A stretch of DNA of 64,000 nt from Chitinophaga cymbidii (GTDB lineage: Bacteria > Bacteroidota > Bacteroidia > Chitinophagales > Chitinophagaceae), in assembly GCF_007992715.1 (NCBI RefSeq), contig NZ_BKAU01000004.1:434001-498000 (forward strand), in the 5' to 3' direction. The notes beneath the pieces were generated by a model. It was not told the origin of the DNA, made no database searches, and was given only the letters and a program-made list of their open reading frames with translations. Shown here piece after piece: positions 34,719-42,213 of the stretch (its first letter is position 1; every line of letters starts with the position of its first letter). Made by a program: the position numbers and the translations under genes.

Positions 34719-35942
34719 TTATAAGGTCTGTATAAGCGCATTGATCTTCCTGCCGATAAAAGCGGATTCCGGTAACGACGGCTTGCAGGTGAGCGCTATG
34801 CGGTAGTGCTCCAGCGCTTTGGCGGCCTGGCGCTGATCTGTATATATGCGGGCAAGGCTGCAGTGATAAAGATGATGGTTTTGCATAAACGTATCGTTAC
34901 CAAGGGATAACAGTTGCCGCAACGCAGCATCCGGACAGCCTGCAAAATGTAAAGCTACGGCATGGTTGAGCTGTACAAAAGGAGAGGGGTTGACGCGGAC
35001 CAGCTGTTCATATAACCCGCAGATCTGCTCCCAGGGTGTATTTCCGGCGGAGGTATGCAGCCATGCGATGGTGGCTTCCAGCAATAATGCGGAGCGTGGG
35101 CCGTTCCGGGCGGAATGAAGATAAGTGGTGGCGATGCGGATCATATTTTGATCCCATTGTTCTCTTGGCTGCTTTTCAAGTTCCTGCAATTCACCGTTCT
35201 CGTTTATGCGGGCGTTTGCGCGTGCGAGTTGCAGCAGCATAAGCGCGTACAGGGCCCGGGCATCTGTTCCGCAAACGCGGCTGTGCCGTATTACGGCTTT
35301 GGTAAGGCTGAGTGCGTCCTCACATAATTGTTCATCCGTCAACCCGCCATCGTCACCGATCTTCCATCCTTCGGTAAAAACAAGATAAAGCACTTTCAGC
35401 GCCATGCCTACTTTCTGTTCGCTCCACCAGACGAAGCCGCTGTGAAAGGCAATGTCCTGCGCTTTCACCTGCTGCCGCTGCCGGTATAATATCTTGGAAA
35501 TACTTTCGGGCGAAGTGCCGAGCAGCCGCGCGATCTGCTGCACCTGCAAACCATGTACATACCGTAGGGAAATCACCAGCTGTGTTTTGGGCGGGAAGTC
35601 GGCATGCATGCAGGCGAAAAGCAGGCGGAGCAATTGTGTATCGCCGTCTTCGGAGGATGCGTGGGCAACGGTCAGCCGGTCGGCCTGATCGAGCGCTACA
35701 TGCGGTTGAGTGCGGCTGAGCCGTTTGGACGCGATGTTGCGGATGGTGGCGTAGAGCCATGCTTCGGGATGGTCGGGCAATGTTTGCCGCCACTTGAGCG
35801 CGGCGGCGGCAAAGGCTTCCTGCACGATGTCCTCCGCATCAGCGATCACGCTGATACCGCTCCGGTACATCAGGGCGCTTACCATCTTGCCGAATTGCGC
35901 CCGGTAGATCTTTTGCAGGCAGTCTTCCGGTTTCATCAGCAA
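34719..35942 (-). CDS. ECF42-like RNA polymerase sigma factor
   Basis: Extracytoplasmic-function sigma factor with an extended C-terminus. Region 2 lies at about 10-85 (DIVQEAFAAA and PEAWLYATIRNIA), region 4 at about 110-165 (LRYVHGLQVQQIARLLGTSPESISKILYRQR). Residues 180-407 form the large helical, TPR-like extension (WWSEQKVGMALKVLYLVFTEGW; LNHAVALHF; HLYHCSLARIY) characteristic of the ECF42 group, which has no anti-sigma factor and is controlled through this domain. It overlaps the YCII-domain gene by 7 bases, the standard ECF42 partner arrangement. Confidence 0.9.
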   Translation of the reverse strand: MLMKPEDCLQKIYRAQFGKMVSALMYRSGISVIADAEDIVQEAFAAAALKWRQTLPDHPEAWLYATIRNIASKRLSRTQPHVALDQADRLTVAHASSEDGDTQLLRLLFACMHADFPPKTQLVISLRYVHGLQVQQIARLLGTSPESISKILYRQRQQVKAQDIAFHSGFVWWSEQKVGMALKVLYLVFTEGWKIGDDGGLTDEQLCEDALSLTKAVIRHSRVCGTDARALYALMLLQLARANARINENGELQELEKQPREQWDQNMIRIATTYLHSARNGPRSALLLEATIAWLHTSAGNTPWEQICGLYEQLVRVNPSPFVQLNHAVALHFAGCPDAALRQLLSLGNDTFMQNHHLYHCSLARIYTDQRQAAKALEHYRIALTCKPSLPESAFIGRKINALIQTL

Positions 35943-36277
35943 TCCAGCACGGGTCTCACTTCGATGATGACGGTATTATTGAGTACTTCGGGGCATTGTG
36001 CAGCCAGTTCGCCGGCTTGCTGCAGGTCTTTTGCCTGGATGAGCAGGAATCCGCTGATGCCTTCCCGCGCTTCGGCGAAGGGGCCGTCTGTGGAAATGTG
36101 ATCTTTTTTGACATAGAGGCCTTCCGTTTCGAGGGGTTCCCCGGCCAGGAAATGCCCTTTTTGGGCAAGACCTTCGGTCCACTTTGTCATTTCTGCGATG
36201 CAGGCTTGCATTTCATCTTCCGGTATGGTCTGCAGACGCTGAAGGTCCTCACGGATCAGCAAAAGGAATTTCTTCAT
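35936..36277 (-). CDS. YCII-related (DGPF-type) domain protein
   Basis: A 113-residue YCII domain: MKKFLLLIREDLQRLQ at the start, FLAGEPLETEG in the middle and STDGPFAEAREGISGFLLIQA, which holds the DGPF tetrad of this branch. ECF42 sigma factors are typically encoded next to such proteins, which are thought to be their regulon. Here it is the first gene and the sigma factor follows with a 7-base overlap. Enzymatic activity is unproven. Confidence 0.92.
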   Translation of the reverse strand: MKKFLLLIREDLQRLQTIPEDEMQACIAEMTKWTEGLAQKGHFLAGEPLETEGLYVKKDHISTDGPFAEAREGISGFLLIQAKDLQQAGELAAQCPEVLNNTVIIEVRPVLDC

Positions 36278-36437
36278 GGTATTGACTGTTTTTTAAATAT
36301 AGTACCAATACGGAAGGAAATCCGGACAGCAAAAGAGAATTTTTTTTGGAGGGCATGCTATAGCTGGTTGCACAACCGATGGCCGTTGCAAACCGGCTGT
36401 TCGCGACCGATGACAGCGAGGCCGTTGAGCGGGCTGT

Positions 36438-37760
36438 TTACTGCTGTGCGCTGGTCTTCGGAGAAGAAGGCCCTTTATGCGGCGCGCCGCCGCCTTTATT
36501 GTTTTTGCCGTGTTTGTGATGGAATTTGCGGTTATTGCCACCTTTGCCCCGGCCTTTACCCGGCCTGCCGTTGCCGCCACCACCGCCACCACCGGATTTC
36601 CGGTTTTTGGGCTGGTATACCGGCGCCGGCCCGAATGCTTCCGGCACGGGAACTTTCACCACTTCATGCCCGAGCAGCTGCTCGATGCGGGAGAAGCGGC
36701 CCTGTTCCTTGGGCGTGATAAAAGTGTAGGCAGTGCCGTCTGTAGCCGCCCTGGCTGTACGTCCGATGCGGTGGATGTAATCTTCCCCGTCGTTAGGCAC
36801 GTCGTAGTTGATGACGAGATCGATGTCCTCGATGTCGATGCCGCGGCTAAGGATGTCCGTAGCCACCAGGATGTTCAGCTTTTTATTTTTGAAGTCCAGC
36901 AGCGCCTGTTCCCGTTTTTCCTGCTCCAGGTCCGAGTGGATCTCTTCCACCGAGAACTTCGCTTTCTTCAGCAGCAGGGTGAGCTGCTTCACGTTCTGCT
37001 TGCGGGAGCAGAAGATGATAACGCTTTGCTTGCGCCTGCTTTCCAGCACGTGCTTGATCAGCGGGGCCTTTTGCTCTTCATGCACTACAAAGGCTTCCTG
37101 CACGATCTTTTCCGGTGGTTTGGAAATGGCGATGTTCACCTGCTCGGGGTCCTTGAGTATCTTGAGGGCCAGCTTGCGCATCTTTTCCGGCATAGTGGCG
37201 GAAAAGAGCAATGTCTGCCGTTCTTTCGGGAGGTAGGAGATGATCTTTTCAATATCGTCATGAAAGCCCATGTCCAGCATGCGGTCCGCCTCGTCCAGCA
37301 CCAGGTATTTCAGCCCCTGGAGCTTTACATAGCCCATGTTGAGGTGCGCGATCATACGGCCGGGCGTACAGATCACAATGTCCACACCGGAAGACAGCGC
37401 TTTCTTCTCCACCGCAAAGGAATTACCGTCACCGCCGCCATAAACGGCGATGGAGCTGATATTGGTGAAGTAAGACATTCCTTCCAGCACCTGCGCGATC
37501 TGCACGGCCAGTTCCCTGGTGGGTACAATGATCATGGAGTTGATCTGGCTTGCGTCATGCGTATGCGTGAGAAGGTTTTGTATGGTGGGGAGGAGGAAGG
37601 CGGCAGTTTTGCCCGTGCCCGTCTGGGCGGAGGCTATCAGGTCTTTTCCTGATAATATGATTGGGATCACTTTTTCCTGAACCGGAGTTGCGGTGGTATA
37701 TCCCATCGCATCTATGCCATCCAAAAGATCATCGTCGAAGTCAAAATCGTAAAAATGCAA
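36438..37760 (-). CDS. DEAD-box RNA helicase (RhlE-like)
   Basis: ATP-dependent RNA helicase of about 440 residues. Motifs in order: Q motif TATPVQ, Walker A AQTGTGKT (45-52), PTRELA (80-85), TPGR (132-135), DEAD (156-159), SAT (187-189) and HRIGRTAR. A C-terminal tail of about 60 residues is Gly-, Lys- and Asn-rich (RGKGGNNRKFHHKHGKNN) and probably binds RNA. No in-frame ATG gives a sensible start; I chose the TTG at 37760, just before the HFYDFDF opening. The frame extends to 37841. A TATCTTTA box at 37792-37799 (minus) supports the short form. Divergent from the desaturase gene. Confidence 0.92.
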   Translation of the reverse strand: MHFYDFDFDDDLLDGIDAMGYTTATPVQEKVIPIILSGKDLIASAQTGTGKTAAFLLPTIQNLLTHTHDASQINSMIIVPTRELAVQIAQVLEGMSYFTNISSIAVYGGGDGNSFAVEKKALSSGVDIVICTPGRMIAHLNMGYVKLQGLKYLVLDEADRMLDMGFHDDIEKIISYLPKERQTLLFSATMPEKMRKLALKILKDPEQVNIAISKPPEKIVQEAFVVHEEQKAPLIKHVLESRRKQSVIIFCSRKQNVKQLTLLLKKAKFSVEEIHSDLEQEKREQALLDFKNKKLNILVATDILSRGIDIEDIDLVINYDVPNDGEDYIHRIGRTARAATDGTAYTFITPKEQGRFSRIEQLLGHEVVKVPVPEAFGPAPVYQPKNRKSGGGGGGGNGRPGKGRGKGGNNRKFHHKHGKNNKGGGAPHKGPSSPKTSAQQ

Positions 37761-37830
37761 GGTAATTATACTTTTTTTTAATATAGGTATGTAAAGATAC
37801 GTGAATATCGGGGATTTGGGGCATTGTGAT

Positions 37831-37858
37831 TTGTTTAACATTATTTTGGCTACCTTCG
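37831..37858 (+). promoter_or_regulatory. putative promoter of the desaturase-RRM unit
   Basis: TTG at 37831-37833, a 17-base spacer, then TACCTTCG at 37851-37858 (one mismatch from TAnnTTTG). It would give a 5' leader of about 120 bases before the desaturase ATG. Long leaders are common on cold-shock mRNAs; the leader itself shows no strong hairpin by eye. Confidence 0.4.
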
Positions 37859-37985
37859 GAGCGTAATAAAAGTTACAACTGCTTATTTCTGCTGCAATCT
37901 GCGTTCGCTCACATCTTTCAGCTTAACTTTCTGGTTACCTCCCCCGGGGATTTTATTACCCAACATCTGTCACCAACTATTTTTT

Positions 37986-38732
37986 ATGTTTATCATTATC
38001 TTTTTTATTGCCATCTGGTATCTGTCGCTGTTTTCCCAGACTTTTCTGCAACATCGTTACGCATCGCACGGAGCCTTCCAGATGAACAGGTTCTGGGAAA
38101 GGGTCTTTTACGTTTTCGCATATATTACCCAGGGATCTTCCTATATGAGCCCGAAGGCTTATGCTATCATGCACAGAATGCATCATGCCTATACGGATAC
38201 GGAGCGCGATCCGCATTCGCCGGAGTTCTCAAAGAACGTATTCTCCATGATGTGGCGGACCAGCCGCTTTTACCGGCAGATATTCCACGGGAAAATGAAG
38301 GTGGAAGAACGGTTTACGAAGAACCTGCCTGACTGGAGGAAGTTCGACCGCTTCGCCAGTTCCGGATGGAGCCGCCTGTTATGGGTAGCCGGTTACGTGC
38401 TGTTATTCGTATTCTTTGCTACTTCTCCCTGGTTATTCCTGCTGCTGCCGGTGGTCATTACTATGGGAGCGGTGCATGGCGCCATTATCAACTGGTTTGC
38501 CCATAAGTTCGGCTACAAAAATTACACCCTGAAAAATACTTCCGCAAACCTGCTGCGCATGGATGTGCTGATGTTAGGTGAATCTTATCACAACAATCAT
38601 CATAAACATCCTTCCGCCATCAATTTTGGCATACGGAGATATGAAGTGGACCCGGTATATTATATCATCCTGCTGCTGAACTGGCTGCGGATCGTGAAAA
38701 TACCCAGGCTGGCCACGGTGCACGCACATTAA
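37986..38732 (+). CDS. fatty acid desaturase (acyl-CoA delta-9 type)
   Basis: Membrane di-iron desaturase that puts a double bond into acyl chains, raising membrane fluidity. The three histidine boxes are intact: HRYASH (23-28), HRMHH (63-67) and HNNHH (202-206), followed by KHP. Hydrophobic segments are at about 1-20, 40-55 and 130-170. At 248 aa it is shorter than typical acyl-CoA desaturases (about 300), lacking a longer N-terminus, but the core is complete. It lies between a divergent DEAD-box helicase and an RRM protein gene 26 bases downstream. Confidence 0.92.
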   Translation: MFIIIFFIAIWYLSLFSQTFLQHRYASHGAFQMNRFWERVFYVFAYITQGSSYMSPKAYAIMHRMHHAYTDTERDPHSPEFSKNVFSMMWRTSRFYRQIFHGKMKVEERFTKNLPDWRKFDRFASSGWSRLLWVAGYVLLFVFFATSPWLFLLLPVVITMGAVHGAIINWFAHKFGYKNYTLKNTSANLLRMDVLMLGESYHNNHHKHPSAINFGIRRYEVDPVYYIILLLNWLRIVKIPRLATVHAH

Positions 38733-38758
38733 TTACAAACACACTTAAATACAATTAT

Positions 38759-39034
38759 ATGAACATTTATGTATCCAATCTTCAGTCTTACTTCAAAGAC
38801 GAAGACCTGCACGGCCTGTTTGCTCCCTTTGGGAACATTGTTTCCAGTAAAGTGATCATGGACAGGTATACCGGTACTTCCCGGGGTTTCGGTTTTGTTG
38901 AAATGTCTGCTGCCGGCGAAGGGCAGGAGGCGATCAAAGAACTCGATGGTAAAGTAGTTGACGGGAGGGCAATTGGTGTTTCCGTTGCAAAGGAGCGTTC
39001 TGAAAGACCGGGTAACGGCAGGAGCTTCCGCTAA
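38759..39034 (+). CDS. RRM-domain RNA-binding protein
   Basis: A single RNA recognition motif of 91 residues. RNP2 is IYVSNL (3-8) and RNP1 is RGFGFVEM (42-49); a short Arg/Gly tail follows. Small RRM proteins of this kind occur in Bacteroidota and cyanobacteria, where they bind RNA and several are cold-induced. It lies 26 bases after the desaturase gene and ends at a strong terminator, so the two probably share a transcript. Confidence 0.93.
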   Translation: MNIYVSNLQSYFKDEDLHGLFAPFGNIVSSKVIMDRYTGTSRGFGFVEMSAAGEGQEAIKELDGKVVDGRAIGVSVAKERSERPGNGRSFR

Positions 39035-39062
39035 TATTGCCTGACATATACAAAACGATCTG

Positions 39063-39091
39063 CCGTTCCGGGAAACCGGGGCGGTTTTTTT
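39063..39091 (+). terminator. rho-independent terminator after the RRM gene
   Basis: A 9-bp stem (39063-39071 with 39076-39084, two G-T pairs) capped by a GAAA tetraloop and followed by seven T residues. Confidence 0.88.
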
Positions 39092-39127
39092 ATTGACATA
39101 ACGATGGAAAATTTGTAAAATTGAAGA

Positions 39128-39313
39128 ATGAAATGGTGGATATTCTTTCCCATGTACGTCCTGCTATTCATCGGGTTCGCTGTACTGCGTGATCTGTGGT
39201 GGCTGGAGAAACCGTACAGCGATCACCTTATCCCCGACTGGATTGTTTGGGGGCTGATATTAGGCGGTCTTTTTTTCTTCCTGTTCCGGCCGCGTAAGAA
39301 ACCATCATCCTGA
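39128..39313 (+). CDS. small membrane protein, unknown function
   Basis: 61 residues with two TM segments (about 2-20 and 38-55) separated by a short charged loop (LWWLEKPYSDHLIPDW), ending in basic residues (RPRKKPSS). The frame is plausible and starts 94 bases after the RRM stop; the terminator lies between. Its last 9 bases overlap the 3' end of the convergent ArsR-type gene. No family recognised. Confidence 0.55.
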   Translation: MKWWIFFPMYVLLFIGFAVLRDLWWLEKPYSDHLIPDWIVWGLILGGLFFFLFRPRKKPSS

Positions 39314-39667
39314 CTTCGCAGCCCCGCCTTTTGCGTTTTTCTTCCTCGCGTTTTTCTGCCCCTTCGCCAGGAAACTCTCCAGCGCGTCCAGCTTCCCTGT
39401 CCAGAAAATACGGTATTGTTCCGCCCATGACGCTACGTCTTTCAATTGCTGCAGCTGTACTTCGCAGTAGCGTTCGCGGCCCTGTTGCCGGATGGTGATC
39501 AGCCCGCATTCCGTGAGGATGCGGATATGTTTGGAGATGGCCGGCCTGCTGATATCAAAATTGTCCGCCACGGCATTCAGGTTCAGGGACCGGCGGGCCA
39601 GCAGGTCTATGATCTTTCGCCGGGTGGGATCTGCGATGGCCTGGAATACGTCTCTTCTCATTTCCAT
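39305..39667 (-). CDS. ArsR-family (SdpR-like) transcriptional regulator
   Basis: Winged-helix repressor of 120 residues. MRRDVFQAIADPTRRKIIDLL and FDISRPAISKHIRILTECGLI are the classic ArsR helix-turn-helix pair, followed by the wing GRERYCEVQ. No metal-binding Cys cluster is present, and the WAEQYRIFWTGKLDALESFL segment matches SdpR-like members that often regulate an adjacent SRPBCC gene, absent here. The C-terminus is Lys-rich. An exact -7 box lies upstream. The GHL10 gene starts 129 bases away, divergently. Confidence 0.92.
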   Translation of the reverse strand: MEMRRDVFQAIADPTRRKIIDLLARRSLNLNAVADNFDISRPAISKHIRILTECGLITIRQQGRERYCEVQLQQLKDVASWAEQYRIFWTGKLDALESFLAKGQKNARKKNAKGGAAKSG

Positions 39668-39708
39668 ATTAAACAGTTATTACGAAACCTTCTGGTTACA
39701 AATCTACG

Positions 39709-39716
39709 CAAATTTA
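39709..39716 (-). promoter_or_regulatory. -7 box of the ArsR-type gene
   Basis: TAAATTTG on the minus strand, exact TAnnTTTG, about 41 bases before the ATG. The -33 region has TTCG at roughly the right spacing. Confidence 0.5.
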
Positions 39717-39796
39717 TTTTAGGCGGCGATAACGGCGAACGATCGTCAGATGATCTATATACTGGAAAGCACTATTGTTTCAACCAAAATCCCCGT

Positions 39797-42124
39797 ATGA
39801 TGCCTCAACTTTTACGCAATCTATTCCTATTCACTTTACTTCCCCTTTTTACGATCGCACAGGTAGCCCCGAAGCGGGAGCTGCGCGGCGCGTGGATCGC
39901 TACGTACCTGGGCATCGACTGGCCGAATAAAAACCAGACCCCCGCGCAGCAGCAGGCGGCCTTTATCGCCATCGTGAACCATCATAAGGCGACGGGACTG
40001 AACGCCCTGTACATACAGGTGCGCAGCCAGTGCGACGCGCTGTACAACAGCCCGATCGATCCCTGGTCCGCCGACCTCACCGGCACGCAGGGCGTAGCGC
40101 CCAACCCGTTGTGGGACCCGATGCAGTTTGCCATCGACGAATGTCATAAACGCGGCATCGAATTCCATGCCTGGATCAACCCGTACCGCGCCGTGGGTAA
40201 TTCCAACAACCTGCCGGGCTTCGCGGAGAGCCATGTTGCGAAGCAACATCCCGAGTGGCTGCTGAGCCAGGGCACGCTGCGGGTGCTCGACCCCGGCCTG
40301 CCGCAGGTAAGGGATTACATCACCAGCGTGATCGATGATATCGTGCGCAGGTATGATGTGGACGGCATTCACTTCGATGATTATTTTTATCCCGGTTCTC
40401 CCTCCACCTTTAATGATGATGCTACTTACGCCGCCGATCCGCGCGGGTTTACGGACCGGGGGGACTGGCGAAGGGATAATATCAGCCTGCTTATCAAACG
40501 TTTGAACGACACGATCAAGGCGATCAAGCCCTGGGTGAAATTCGGCATTTCGCCCTCCGGCATCTATCGTAACAGCACAGACCCTGAGATCGGTTCTCCC
40601 ACCTCCGGCCTGCAACACTACGTTACATTGTTCGCAGACACCCGCAAATGGCTGGAAGAAGGCTGGGTGGATTACATCATGCCGCAGGTATACTGGTATA
40701 TCGGCCAGCCCGGCGCGGATTATTCCAAAGTGATGCCCTGGTGGAACAATCACGCCTACGGCCGGCATATCTACATCGGCATGGCGGGATATAAAGTGAA
40801 TGATGCCGCACAGGCGCAGCCCTGGAAGGAACCTGCACAGATCCCCAACCAGGTGCGGATGAACCGCGACAGCGCTTACAGCAACGTTTACGGCCAGTCC
40901 ATCTACAACACCGGCAGCCTGCGGTCCTCCACACGCCTCGGCTTCCGCGATTCGCTGCGCCTGCATTTCTACAACACTCCCGCATTGCAGCCCGCCATGC
41001 CCTGGCGCGATAACGTGGCACCGGAGGCGCCCATCGCCCTGAACGCTTACCAGCACGCCAATGATTCCGTGACCCTCAACTGGGTGAATATGGCCAGCAC
41101 CACCGATGAAATGGATAAGGCAAAACAGTTCGTCATCTACCGTTCCACGCAACCGGCGATAGATACCACTGTTATCCTTGCCATCACGCCGCAAAGCGAA
41201 ACGGCCTACACAGATACTACCATCGAACCCAATACAACGTACTATTATGCCGTCACCGCGGTAGACCGGTTCCACAATGAAAGCGGCGCCTCCAATCTCT
41301 CCGCCAACCTTGCGCCGGAGATCATTTGTCCGGATACAACGCTGCGGCTGAATGCGGATGCCGCCTGCACCATCCAGGTACCGGACTACCGCCAGCTGGC
41401 GCAGGTCGGCGATACCACCGGCGTTACCTTCTCACAGTGGCCTTTACCGGGCAGCATCGTGCAGGGCAACCAGCTGATCCAGCTGATCGCTACCAACGCG
41501 GGCGGCAAGTCGGATACCTGCGGTATTGCCCTGATGGCGGGAGATACCATCGCGCCGGCGATCACCGGCATCAGCGCGGACCCGTCCATCATCACGGTGG
41601 CGAATAACCAGCTGAAAGACGTAACGGTGAACTACCAGGTGTCCGACTGCGGCCCGGTTACCACTACGCTGAGCGTTACCAGCAACGAACCTATCAGTCC
41701 GTCCGACTGGCAGGTGGTGAACGGTCACCAGGTAAAACTGCGTGCAATGCGCTCCATCTTCGGCAACGGCCGCATCTATACGATCACCGTTGCGGCAACA
41801 GACAGTGCGGGTAATGCCAGCACGGCCAGCACCGAAGTGATCGTGCCCGGTAGCAAGCCATGGACTTCCGGGGACGGCCTTGCCGTGGTAGCGGTGCCGA
41901 ACCCGACGCTGCATCAGTTCGTATTGCTCATGATCAGCAAGCATCCGCAACCGATCAGCATCCGTGTGCTGAACAACAGCGGGCAACTGGTGGAAAGCCG
42001 TCAGAACATCGCGCCGAACAGCACGCTCAGGATCGGGGCGAACTATGTACCGGGCATCTACTATGTAGAGATCCTGCAAGGCACGAAACGCCAGATACTG
42101 AAGCTCATCAAGATCGGTCACTAG
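39797..42124 (+). CDS. secreted GHL10-type glycoside hydrolase with T9SS C-terminal domain
   Basis: A 775-residue secreted protein. A signal peptide (MMPQLLRNLFLFTLLPLFTIAQ) precedes a family-10-like glycosyl hydrolase (DUF187/YngK) domain at about 25-330, with ELRGAWIATYLGIDWP, ECHKRGIEFHAWINPYR and DVDGIHFDDYFYP as signatures. An FN3-like domain (about 410-500) and beta-rich repeats follow. The last 75 residues (VPNPTLHQF; VLNNSGQLV; YVPGIYYVEIL) are a type A sorting domain for type IX secretion. I chose the first ATG of the pair at 39797; the frame opens earlier but lacks a signal. Substrate unknown, perhaps peptidoglycan or glucan. Confidence 0.9.
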   Translation: MMPQLLRNLFLFTLLPLFTIAQVAPKRELRGAWIATYLGIDWPNKNQTPAQQQAAFIAIVNHHKATGLNALYIQVRSQCDALYNSPIDPWSADLTGTQGVAPNPLWDPMQFAIDECHKRGIEFHAWINPYRAVGNSNNLPGFAESHVAKQHPEWLLSQGTLRVLDPGLPQVRDYITSVIDDIVRRYDVDGIHFDDYFYPGSPSTFNDDATYAADPRGFTDRGDWRRDNISLLIKRLNDTIKAIKPWVKFGISPSGIYRNSTDPEIGSPTSGLQHYVTLFADTRKWLEEGWVDYIMPQVYWYIGQPGADYSKVMPWWNNHAYGRHIYIGMAGYKVNDAAQAQPWKEPAQIPNQVRMNRDSAYSNVYGQSIYNTGSLRSSTRLGFRDSLRLHFYNTPALQPAMPWRDNVAPEAPIALNAYQHANDSVTLNWVNMASTTDEMDKAKQFVIYRSTQPAIDTTVILAITPQSETAYTDTTIEPNTTYYYAVTAVDRFHNESGASNLSANLAPEIICPDTTLRLNADAACTIQVPDYRQLAQVGDTTGVTFSQWPLPGSIVQGNQLIQLIATNAGGKSDTCGIALMAGDTIAPAITGISADPSIITVANNQLKDVTVNYQVSDCGPVTTTLSVTSNEPISPSDWQVVNGHQVKLRAMRSIFGNGRIYTITVAATDSAGNASTASTEVIVPGSKPWTSGDGLAVVAVPNPTLHQFVLLMISKHPQPISIRVLNNSGQLVESRQNIAPNSTLRIGANYVPGIYYVEILQGTKRQILKLIKIGH

Positions 42125-42150
42125 CCTTTCATATATTGATACACCCCCGC

Positions 42151-42185
42151 AGGGCCGCTCACTACGGTGGGCGGCCCTTTCTTTT
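42151..42185 (+). terminator. rho-independent terminator
   Basis: A 12-bp stem (42151-42162 with 42167-42178, one G-T) around a TACG tetraloop, followed by TTCTTTTAT. It ends the GHL10 gene. Confidence 0.9.
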
Positions 42186-42213
42186 ATCCGTTTAACAACG
42201 TATCTTCCGGTAT

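Noticed and set aside
36278..36437. hairpin-like segment after the DEAD-box gene
   Set aside because: The stem GGTTTGCA/TGTGCAACC has a bulge and is not followed by T residues, so it is not a convincing terminator.
39116..39123. TAAAATTG box before the 61-residue membrane protein
   Set aside because: One mismatch, and only 4 bases from the ATG with a 20-base spacer to the TTG; too weak to list as a promoter.
39836..41275. 479-residue open frame on the minus strand
   Set aside because: Antisense to the GHL10 gene, which has a signal peptide, catalytic motifs and a T9SS domain.
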